Below are positions 1-5,182 of a stretch of 5,182 bases of DNA, in pieces. The stretch covers positions 1 through 5,182 of the forward strand of contig JAAUPC010000272.1 in assembly GCA_012036325.1 (NCBI GenBank), given 5' to 3'. Under the pieces are notes generated by a model. It was not told where the DNA came from. It ran no database searches and was given only the letters and a program-made list of their open reading frames with translations. This stretch comes from Paracoccaceae bacterium. Lineage in GTDB: Bacteria > Pseudomonadota > Alphaproteobacteria > Rhodobacterales > Rhodobacteraceae. Each line of letters begins with the position of its first letter. Position 1 is the stretch's first letter. Position numbers and translations under genes: made by a program.

Positions 1-299
1 TCGGGCAAGTAACGTTTTGAGCACATCTCCTCGGCATTCACAGCCTCGCCATAGGTCATGTACATGCCGTAATCGTCGAGAACCTCACCGGCGTTAAGGT
101 CGCGCTTGGCAACCGCGCACACCTCGACGACCGGGCCACCCAAGGGGGCCGGGGCCGGCTGCGCGCCACGGATATAGCTGTTGTAGTCCTGGAAGCCGAC
201 ACCGGTGCCGGTCGTATCCTGGGTGGTCGGGGTGCAGGCGGCCAATGCCAGCGCCGCAAGCACTGCGGCGGAGACCGGACCAAAGGGAAGACGCGTCAT
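1..299 (-). CDS. Lipoprotein N-terminus fused in frame to a SAF-like domain (partial, runs off left edge)
   Basis: The frame opens with ATG at 299-297 and stays open to the window edge (99 residues seen, no stop). A weak GAGG lies 5 nt upstream. Residues 1-22 form a lipoprotein signal: a basic start (MTRLPF), a hydrophobic Ala/Leu stretch and the lipobox LAAC with Cys22 as the lipidation site. Residues 23-45 (TPTTQDTT, GVGFQDYNSYIRG) resemble the small lipoprotein I recall behind gatA in Rhodobacteraceae. From about residue 53 the character changes: VVEVCAVAKRDLNAGEVLDD, then YGMYMTYGEAVNAEEM and KRYLP. That matches, from memory, the C-terminal SAF domain of cytoplasmic COG4091-type homoserine-dehydrogenase-like oxidoreductases. 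The ORF lies 44 nt behind gatA on the same strand, so cotranscription is likely. A lipid-anchored SAF domain would be odd, so this may be a chimeric join near residues 43-53. The ORF reading is firm; the domain assignment is from recognition only. Confidence 0.6.
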   Translation of the reverse strand, partial: MTRLPFGPVSAAVLAALALAACTPTTQDTTGTGVGFQDYNSYIRGAQPAPAPLGGPVVEVCAVAKRDLNAGEVLDDYGMYMTYGEAVNAEEMCSKRYLP

Positions 300-343
300 T
301 GCTGCCTCGACGGGATTGTTATGCCACAGTGTTTCCAGCGGCC

Positions 344-1824
344 TTACCACCATTTTTCCGCTTTGGCCACAAAGCCTGCACGGCTCTCCAACACATGCGC
401 ATGATTAAGCAAGGAGGCCTCATCCCAAGGCCGGCCGATCAGTTGCAGGCCAAGCGGCAGGCCCTGCGCGTCAAGCCCCACGGGCACCGCGATCCCCGGC
501 AGGCCGACAAGGTTCACCGTGACGGTGAAGACGTCGTTCAGATACATCTGGATCGGGTCGGCATCCGACATCTCGCCCAAGCCAAAGGCGGCGCTTGGCG
601 TGGCGGGGGTCAGGATGGCATCGATGCCATCGGCGAAGGCCAGGTCAAAGTCACGCTTGATCAGGGCGCGGACCTTGCGGGCGCGGTTGTAATAGGCGTC
701 GTAGAACCCGGCGCTGAGGACATAGGTCCCCACCATGATCCGCCGCTGCACTTCCGGGCCAAAGCCTTCGGCGCGGGTTTTTTCATACATCTCGGTGATG
801 CCGTCACCTGCCGTCAGCTTGGCGCGGTGGCCATAGCGCACCCCGTCATAGCGGGCGAGGTTGGAGGATGCCTCGGCAGGCGCAATCACATAGTAAGCAG
901 GCAACGCGTATTTGGTGTGCGGCAGGCTGATGTCGCGCACCGTAGCGCCCGCATCGCGCATCATCTCGACGCCCTTTGCCCAGAGCGCCTCAATCTCGGC
1001 GGGCATCCCGTCCATCCGGTATTCGCGCGGGATACCGATGACGCGGCCGCGGATGTCACCAGTCAGCGCCGCCTCAAATCCGGCACCGGGATATCGGCGC
1101 TGGTGCTATCCTTCGGATCATGCCCCGCCATCGCCTGCAGCATGATCGCCGCATCGCGCACGGTCTTGGTCATCGGCCCGGCCTGATCGAGGCTTGAGGC
1201 AAAGGCCACCACCCCCCATCGGCTGACACGGCCATAGGTCGGCTTGATCCCGACAATCCCGGTAAAGGCTGCAGGCTGCCGGATCGACCCCCCGGTATCA
1301 GTCCCCGTCGCCGCAAGGCAAAGGTCCGCAGCCACCGCCGCCGCAGACCCGCCCGAAGAGCCGCCGGGCGTCAGCTGCACGTTCGACCCCTTGCGCTTCC
1401 AGGGGTTCACAGCATTGCCGTAGGCTGAGGTTTCGTTGGACGAGCCCATGGCAAATTCGTCCATGTTTAGCTTGCCCAGCATGACCGCGCCGGCATCGAA
1501 CAGCTTCGACGTCACCGTCGATTCATATTCCGGCTTGAACCCTTTCAGGATGTTGGACGCCGCCTGAGATGGCACGCCCTTGGTGCAAAAAAGGTCCTTG
1601 ATCCCCAAGGGAATACCGCACATCGCGGGTGCATCGCCGCCCGCAATCCGCGCATCCGCCGTCCGCGCCTGCTCCAGCGCGATTTCCGGGGTCTTGTGGA
1701 CGAAAGCGTTCAGCCCATCGCCCGCGTCAATTGCCGTCAGGCAAGACATCGTCAGATCAACCGCCGTGATCTCACCCTTGCGCAGCGCATCCCGTGCGGC
1801 GGCGATGGTCCAGGTATTGCTCAT
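344..1824 (-). CDS. gatA: Glutamyl-tRNA(Gln)/aspartyl-tRNA(Asn) amidotransferase subunit A, with an apparent frameshift
   Basis: GatA is the amidase subunit of cytoplasmic GatCAB. It releases ammonia from glutamine for transamidation of misacylated Glu-tRNAGln or Asp-tRNAAsn. The start is ATG at 1824, overlapping the gatC stop as ATGA, with an AAGGTGG-like ribosome site inside the end of gatC. The amidase signature is intact: Lys76 (GIKDLF), Ser156 in PGGSSGGSAAA and Ser180 in GTDTGGSIRQPA. The 24-residue Ser-Ser spacing fits the family's Ser-cisSer-Lys triad. After Asp249 (IPVPD) the frame ends in LRRR-stop at 1063. The next frame continues as EAALTGDIRGRVIGIPREYR and on to the normal C-terminus (LQLIGRPWDEASLL, ending KAEKWW, TAA at 346-344). 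Adding one base to the AAA at 1076-1078 gives PDFEAALTGD and a 493-aa protein, the usual GatA length. GatCAB is usually essential in this group, so a sequencing deletion is more likely than a real pseudogene. Confidence 0.93.
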
Positions 1825-2108
1825 TCCACCACCTTCGGCACCGCAAAGAAGCCTTCCCGCGCGTCAGGCGCGTTCTTCAGCACCTGTGCCTGAAGATCCC
1901 CGTCCGTCACCACATCCGCCCGCCGCTTCAGCCGCATCGGCGTGACCGAGGTCATCGGCTCCACGCCGGTGACATCCACCTCGTTCAGCTGCTCCATGAA
2001 GCCCAGGATGCCCGAAAGCTTACCCGCCAGCGCAGGCAGGTCGCCCTCTTCCACCCGGATGCGGGCAAGCTTGGCGACCTTGCGCGCGGTGTCGATGTCA
2101 ATGGCCAT
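1821..2108 (-). CDS. gatC: Glutamyl-tRNA(Gln)/aspartyl-tRNA(Asn) amidotransferase subunit C
   Basis: GatC is the small subunit that wraps around and stabilises GatA and GatB in the tRNA-dependent amidotransferase. The product is 95 aa, normal for the family. It has the N-terminal helical part (MAIDIDTARKVAKLARIRVE), a second helix with LSGILGFMEQLNEVD, the conserved VEPMTSVTPMRLK turn, and the typical end NAPDAREGFFAVPKVVE. I chose ATG at 2108 because GGAGG (2119-2115) sits 6 nt upstream and the family starts here; the frame could run back to 2150 (MGALNPRPKH...) but that stretch is not GatC-like. It is the first gene of gatC-gatA and its stop overlaps the gatA start, suggesting translational coupling. 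gatB must lie elsewhere, which is common in this group. Confidence 0.95.
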   Translation of the reverse strand: MAIDIDTARKVAKLARIRVEEGDLPALAGKLSGILGFMEQLNEVDVTGVEPMTSVTPMRLKRRADVVTDGDLQAQVLKNAPDAREGFFAVPKVVE

Positions 2109-2275
2109 GGGGGCCCTCCGATGCTTTGGCCTCGGGTTTAGCGCGCCCACCCTGCCCCCGCAAGCGCAAGGCGGATCGCCGCCCGTGTGGAACCGGCACC
2201 GACCTTTGGCGTTGTCACGGTCGTGTCTGTTTCCGACACTACCTTACCCACGATGGAATATATTGGAGCGTCCTC
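2109..2275. promoter_or_regulatory. Divergent intergenic region between gatC and the hydrolase gene
   Basis: These 167 bp must hold the promoters for gatC (leftward) and the hydrolase (rightward). Rightward, TTGTCA at 2212-2217 is a fair -35 element; 17 nt on is GACACT (2235-2240), a poor -10. A small inverted repeat GTGTC-N7-GACAC (2223-2239) overlaps this spot and could be an operator. The hydrolase has GGAG at 2265-2268, 7 nt before its ATG, and gatC has GGAGG at 2119-2115. I see no strong leftward promoter; TTGCGG followed by TAAACC is only a weak match. The element assignments are inference. Confidence 0.35.
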
Positions 2276-2971
2276 ATGCAGATCACCTGGCTTGGCCATT
2301 CCGGCTTTCGGATCGAGATTGAAGAGGCCGTCCTTCTGGTCGACCCCTGGCTCACCGGCAACCCGATGTTCCCGGCCGGGCGTGAGGATGAGGCGGTTGC
2401 AGGGGCCACCCATATCCTTCTGACCCATGCCCATGGCGACCATGCCGCCGACGCGGCCCGGCTGGCGAAGACACTGGGGATCAAGGTGCACTGCATTCAT
2501 GAATTGTCCGAATGGCTGCAGTCCCAAGGCACCGAAACGGTGGGCTTCGGCAAGGGCGGCACCCTCACGCTGAACGGCGCGAAGGTCACCATGGTCAACG
2601 CCGCCCATTCCGCCAGCATCGACTTTACCGGCACGGGCCTGCTCCCCGCAGGCGATGCGGCGGGGTTCATGATCGCGGGCGAAGGCCACACGATCTATGT
2701 CTCGGGCGATACCGACATCATGGCCGACATGGCCTGGATGGCCGAATACCACCAGCCCGACATCGGCATTCTCTCCTGCGGCGGGCATTACACGATGGAC
2801 ATGGACCGCGCCGCCTGGGCCGCGCGGAAGTGGTTCAACTTCCGCTGGGTGATTCCCTGCCATTACAAGACCTTCCCGATCCTGGCCCAGGACGCAGCCG
2901 CCCTGCGCGCAGGCCTGCCCCCGGGTATCGAAGTGATCGAGAATGACGTGATGGACCCGATCCGCATCTAA
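2276..2971 (+). CDS. UPF0173-type metal-dependent hydrolase (metallo-beta-lactamase fold)
   Basis: This 231-aa protein belongs to the UPF0173 group of MBL-fold hydrolases, whose natural substrate is not established. The N-terminus MQITWLGHSGFRIE and VDPWLTGNP are typical. The metal-binding motif is THAHGDHAAD (His51, His53, Asp55, His56). Further likely ligands are His111 (NAAHSAS), Asp145 (YVSGDTD) and His196 (IPCHYKTFP), so the two-metal site looks complete. The length is normal and no signal peptide is present, so it should be cytoplasmic. ATG at 2276 is preferred because GGAG lies 7 nt upstream and the family begins MxITWLGH; the frame is open back to 2126 but those 50 residues are not family-like. 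It is transcribed away from gatC and converges on the oxygenase gene. The fold is sure; the substrate is unknown. Confidence 0.92.
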   Translation: MQITWLGHSGFRIEIEEAVLLVDPWLTGNPMFPAGREDEAVAGATHILLTHAHGDHAADAARLAKTLGIKVHCIHELSEWLQSQGTETVGFGKGGTLTLNGAKVTMVNAAHSASIDFTGTGLLPAGDAAGFMIAGEGHTIYVSGDTDIMADMAWMAEYHQPDIGILSCGGHYTMDMDRAAWAARKWFNFRWVIPCHYKTFPILAQDAAALRAGLPPGIEVIENDVMDPIRI

Positions 2972-2983
2972 CTGGAGGGCGCG

Positions 2984-3044
2984 GCACGAGTTTTCTGCGA
3001 AAACTCCGGCACGCAAACCCCGAGTTTTCGCAGAAAACTCGTGC
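2984..3044. repeat. Perfect 23-bp inverted repeat, each arm itself a small hairpin
   Basis: The left arm 2984-3006 and right arm 3022-3044 are exact reverse complements (23 of 23), with a 15-nt loop (3007-3021). Each arm contains its own hairpin: GAGTTTT-CTGCG-AAAACTC on the left and GAGTTTT-CGCAG-AAAACTC on the right. The region can therefore form one long stem or two short ones. It fills most of the 86-bp gap between two convergent genes, so a bidirectional terminator is the simplest role, but no T-run follows either side. A dispersed genomic repeat is the alternative. Confidence 0.85.
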
Positions 3045-3057
3045 TGCGCTACCGGCC

Positions 3058-3708
3058 TCAATCGTCGTCGTCGCCACCGTCCACGTCGCTGCCAGAGCCT
3101 TTGCGCAAGGTGGCGTTGAAAGCGATGGTCACGCGTTCGCCCCCCGCCTCGTTCGGGTAGACCCAGTGCACAAGGTAGGACGGAAACGGCACGATCTCCC
3201 CCGCCTCGGGCCGGATCTTGCGCTTTGGCCGGAACGCGCGTGATTGCAGGATGCGCCAGGCGGGCAGGTCTGATCGGGGGTCAAGGAATTCGATCATCCC
3301 GGAATTGCCGCTTTCCACCTTGGGCTGGCGCACATAGTAGACGCCCGACCAATGCGCCCCGGGGTGGGTGTGGGGCGCGTTGAAGCCGCCGGTCGGGTTC
3401 ATGTTCATCCAGGCGAAAAGTTTCATCTCCAGCCGTTCCGGATCGACCTTGGCGGTGACCGACCGCACCGCCTCCATCACCGACAGGACGGCTGCCTCCC
3501 GCAGGGTCTGGATCGGGTCGGCCGGGTTCTCAAAAAGGTTGCCCTCGGAATGCCAGCCGCCCCGGTTGGATTTGTTGACCCCCGGCCCGTCGCCGCGCAA
3601 CCGCTCACCTTCCGACAGAAGTGCCTCGTCCAAGGCCTCGTGATCCGGCAGGCGAAATCGCAGAAGCGGCGTGTAAAACAGTTTTTCGGAAGCAATCGGT
3701 TCCAGCAA
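3058..3708 (-). CDS. Putative 2OG-Fe(II) oxygenase, PF13759/TIGR02466-like
   Basis: The 216-aa product resembles the putative 2OG-Fe(II) oxygenase family PF13759 (TIGR02466), a double-stranded beta-helix group of unknown substrate. Visible marks are EKLFYTPLLRFRLP at the start, NRGGWHSEGNLF (residues 48-59), WMNMNPTGGFNAPHTHPGAH with SGVYYV (100-126), SYLVHWVYPN (177-186) and GERVTIAFNATLR (190-202). Likely iron ligands are His113 or His115 and the distal His181, and Arg192 may bind the 2-oxoglutarate carboxylate; this is by analogy. The protein ends in an acidic tail, DVDGGDDDD. No ATG is available near the family start. I chose TTG at 3708 because GGAGG sits 9 nt upstream; CTG directly after it is possible. 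The same frame stays open far upstream to 4554, but that part is an antisense shadow of the next gene. Transcription is divergent from the 284-aa gene. Confidence 0.85.
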   Translation of the reverse strand: MLEPIASEKLFYTPLLRFRLPDHEALDEALLSEGERLRGDGPGVNKSNRGGWHSEGNLFENPADPIQTLREAAVLSVMEAVRSVTAKVDPERLEMKLFAWMNMNPTGGFNAPHTHPGAHWSGVYYVRQPKVESGNSGMIEFLDPRSDLPAWRILQSRAFRPKRKIRPEAGEIVPFPSYLVHWVYPNEAGGERVTIAFNATLRKGSGSDVDGGDDDD

Positions 3709-3881
3709 GTCGCGTCTCCTCCCACGGCCCGCGCGAGGGCCCGTCCTGGTTTCCACCCGATCTTGCCCAGCGCGGGGGGGGTCCCACAAGCCAGGCGCGG
3801 GTCGTGGGGCGGGGCTTTTCACCAGGTGACAGCGCTTTTTCTGGCCTTTCCTGTCACAGGGCCCCAAGCTAGCCTCGCCCG
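3709..3881. promoter_or_regulatory. Divergent intergenic region with a GTGACAG inverted repeat
   Basis: These 173 bp separate the oxygenase (leftward) and the 284-aa protein (rightward) and must carry both promoters. The clearest structure is a 7-bp inverted repeat, GTGACAG (3826-3832) and CTGTCAC (3851-3857), with an 18-nt spacer, 25 bp before the rightward ATG. It could be an operator or a hairpin in a leader. The oxygenase ribosome site (GGAGG) lies at the left edge; the rightward gene has no clear Shine-Dalgarno. A run of eight G lies at 3774-3781. No good sigma-70 promoter is visible. Confidence 0.3.
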
Positions 3882-4736
3882 ATGCACAACGATCCGCCGC
3901 CCCTTGACGCCCCGTTGCCGGAAACCCCGTTTTCCGCCGATCTTCGCGCGGCACTTGACGCAGTTTATGACCTTGCCCCCAGCCATGTGCCAAGAACACT
4001 TGTGGTTTGCCGTTGTCCGGTCTGCATGTCAGGCGGGACGCTTGCCCAGATTCTGGCCACCCCGACCCGATCCCTGACCCCGGACCTTGTGCGGGAATAC
4101 ACGAACTCCGCCCATGGTGACCCGACCGATCCCGATGATCTGAACGCCCTTCTGCCGCGCTATCTGGACCTGATCGCCCAGGACATTTCGGTGGATTGGA
4201 ACTCGGTCGGCGCTGATTTGCGGCGGTTTGGCGATGCCCGGGGCAATCTGCCCGGCTTTCCGGCCCCCGGGATGGGGCCAGTGCTGGACCTTTATGCCCA
4301 GCACCTTCTTGGTCATTTCGCAGCTTTGCAGGTGCAAGGCGCTGAGCCGATTGAAACGCCTTGGTCGCTCTTGCCGTTTCTCGTGATCGGGGGGTGGCCT
4401 GTGGCACCACTGACCGAAACGCTGGACGGGCTGTTCCAGCGCCCCGACTTCGGCCCTGCGGCGCTGGTCTGGTTTCTTGAGGAGATGGGCCGCCAGGTCC
4501 GCGATGGGCGGCTGGATCTGTGGGCCTTTTCCCGCTACCGGCCAGAGGCCGCACCCGCCCTTGCCGCCTGGCTGAACCGCCTCTTGACGTCAGAGGCTGC
4601 CACCGCGGTCATGACCGACCCGAGCTTGCCGGAAAATATCGCGGTCTGGGTTGCGCCCCTGGCCAGTCTTGGCGGCCAGATCACCCCCGCCATTCTGGGG
4701 TTTCTTGCCGGGCCCACGGGGGGCGAAGGATCTTAA
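3882..4736 (+). CDS. Uncharacterised 284-aa protein with CxCxxC motif
   Basis: I cannot assign a function. The start ATG at 3882 gives MHNDPPPLDAPLPETPFSAD and no clear ribosome site precedes it, so leaderless or weak initiation is possible. The N-terminal part has VVCRCPVCMSGG (Cys43, Cys45, Cys48), followed by LATPTRSLTPDLVREYTNSA and DLNALLPRYLDLIAQDISVD. This order (Cys cluster, TP..LT..L..Y, acidic stretch, LPR.L.L) resembles a family of conserved hypothetical proteins I recall from several bacterial phyla, but I cannot name it. The cysteines could bind zinc or iron. The rest is mostly Leu/Ala-rich and probably helical, with FLVIGGWPVAPLTETLDGLF and a C-terminal hydrophobic stretch (IAVWVAPLASLGG, ILGFLAGP). 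There is no signal peptide. It is divergent from the oxygenase and convergent with tadA. Coding is supported by length, codon style and the motif. Confidence 0.8.
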   Translation: MHNDPPPLDAPLPETPFSADLRAALDAVYDLAPSHVPRTLVVCRCPVCMSGGTLAQILATPTRSLTPDLVREYTNSAHGDPTDPDDLNALLPRYLDLIAQDISVDWNSVGADLRRFGDARGNLPGFPAPGMGPVLDLYAQHLLGHFAALQVQGAEPIETPWSLLPFLVIGGWPVAPLTETLDGLFQRPDFGPAALVWFLEEMGRQVRDGRLDLWAFSRYRPEAAPALAAWLNRLLTSEAATAVMTDPSLPENIAVWVAPLASLGGQITPAILGFLAGPTGGEGS

Positions 4737-4806
4737 CGAATCCTGAACGCCCACGAGCAAGATATTGAAAATCCATAAAGTTCGAAGGCTGTCCACCGTG
4801 GACAGC
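4737..4806. terminator. Possible bidirectional terminator between convergent genes
   Basis: A palindrome GCTGTCCAC-C-GTGGACAGC (4788-4806) abuts the tadA stop codon (TAA on the minus strand, 4809-4807) and lies 52 nt after the stop of the 284-aa gene. As RNA it would fold with a slightly opened loop. Only short T/A tracts flank it, so it is a weak intrinsic terminator by classical rules. The 50 bases before it are AT-richer than the surroundings. The position between convergent genes supports termination. Confidence 0.4.
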
Positions 4807-5182
4807 TTAGCGGCGCCCCTGAAAGAACCCTTTCAGCAAAGCCTCCGCCTCGGCCCCACCGATCCCGTCATAGACCTCGGGCACGTGGTGGCATTGCGGG
4901 TGGCTGAAGACCCGCGCGCCCACCGCGACCCCCCCGGATTTCGGGTCCGCCGCCCCATAATACAGCCGCCCGATCCGCGCGGCACTGATCGCGGCGGCAC
5001 ACATCGGGCAAGGCTCCAGCGTGACGTAAAGATCGTGGCCCAGCAACCGTTCCGACCCCAGAACCCGGCAGGCCGCACGAATTGCCAGGATCTCGGCATG
5101 GGGCGGTGGGGGTCGGCCAGTTCCCGCGTGCGGGTTGGCCCCTACTGCCGTCCGCCGACGATCTTGCCCCCCCGCGACGATC
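4807..5182 (-). CDS. tadA: tRNA-specific adenosine deaminase, 3' part; 5' end outside window and frame disrupted
   Basis: TadA deaminates A34 to inosine in the anticodon of tRNAArg(ACG). The zinc site is visible: HAE (His read from 5100-5098, catalytic Glu two residues on) and TLEPCPMC. The two cysteines lie 30 and 33 residues after the His, the same spacing as His57, Cys87 and Cys90 of E. coli TadA. It continues AAISAARIGRLYYGAADPKSGGV and ends GFFQGRR-stop at 4807. Upstream of HAE the reading is damaged. Removing one C from each of the runs at 5134-5132, 5112-5108 and 5103-5100 restores NRTRELADPTAHAE, the expected family sequence, and leaves the frame unchanged overall. Further extra G or C bases are likely between 5137 and 5182 (for example the seven-G run, minus strand). 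About 30 N-terminal residues lie beyond the edge. Sequencing error near a contig end is the simplest explanation. Confidence 0.85.
   Translation of the reverse strand, partial: IVAGGQDRRRTAVGANPHAGTGRPPPPHAEILAIRAACRVLGSERLLGHDLYVTLEPCPMCAAAISAARIGRLYYGAADPKSGGVAVGARVFSHPQCHHVPEVYDGIGGAEAEALLKGFFQGRR

Noticed and set aside
56..283. 75-codon minus-strand frame within the lipoprotein region
   Set aside because: It is in a different frame from the lipoprotein signal and SAF-like block, and is Arg/Pro-rich shadow sequence.
245..1186. Long plus-strand open frame of 313 codons opposite gatA
   Set aside because: It is fully antisense to well-conserved GatA sequence and its composition (His/Gly/Ala/Arg-rich) is typical of a high-GC shadow frame.
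2126..2275. N-terminal extension of the hydrolase by 50 residues
   Set aside because: The extension is not family-like and the internal ATG at 2276 has a well-placed GGAG.
2138..3061. Long minus-strand open frame of 307 codons opposite the hydrolase
   Set aside because: Antisense to the hydrolase with clear MBL motifs; the translated product has no recognisable features.
3774..3781. Run of eight G between divergent genes
   Set aside because: Mentioned only as a possible site of length error; no regulatory meaning can be supported, and it affects no coding frame.
3709..4554. The oxygenase frame stays open leftward-transcribed for another ~280 codons, suggesting a 498-aa protein
   Set aside because: The extra part is Arg/Pro/Gly-rich low-complexity sequence, antisense to the 284-aa gene, and does not resemble the oxygenase family, which starts near EKLFYTP. 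High GC explains the lack of stops.

Overview
The window is high-GC DNA whose gene content and protein style point to an alphaproteobacterium, most likely Rhodobacteraceae (Rhodobacter/Paracoccus-like). This rests on the GatC and GatA sequences, the gatC gene lying divergent to an MBL-fold hydrolase, and a small lipoprotein behind gatA. No single marker fixes the genus.

Layout, left to right. On the minus strand, reading from about 2108 down to 1, lies a likely operon: gatC, gatA (4-bp ATGA overlap), then, 44 nt after gatA, a lipoprotein-type ORF that runs off the left edge. GatC and GatA are two subunits of the amidotransferase that makes Gln-tRNAGln and/or Asn-tRNAAsn; gatB is not in the window. 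Divergent from gatC, on the plus strand, is a complete UPF0173-type metal-dependent hydrolase (2276-2971). It converges on a minus-strand PF13759/TIGR02466-like 2OG-Fe(II) oxygenase (3058-3708), and a long perfect inverted repeat made of two smaller hairpins separates them. Divergent from the oxygenase is a 284-aa uncharacterised plus-strand protein with a CxCxxC motif (3882-4736). The right end holds the 3' portion of tadA, the tRNA adenosine deaminase, on the minus strand.

Three places look broken. gatA carries a one-base deletion in a short A/T run at 1076-1078; restoring one base gives a normal 493-aa protein. The last ~80 bases (tadA) carry several apparent extra G/C bases in homopolymers. 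The left-edge ORF is an in-frame chimera: a lipoprotein signal and short N-terminus joined to what looks like the C-terminal SAF domain of a COG4091-type (homoserine-dehydrogenase-like) oxidoreductase. The first two look like draft-sequence errors. The third is either an assembly or cloning chimera or a real deletion fusion, and it is the observation most worth testing.

I see no CRISPR array, transposase, phage gene, rRNA or tRNA gene. The window is mainly housekeeping (tRNA charging and tRNA modification) plus two poorly characterised enzymes and one unknown. I did not find convincing evidence of a new multi-gene system.
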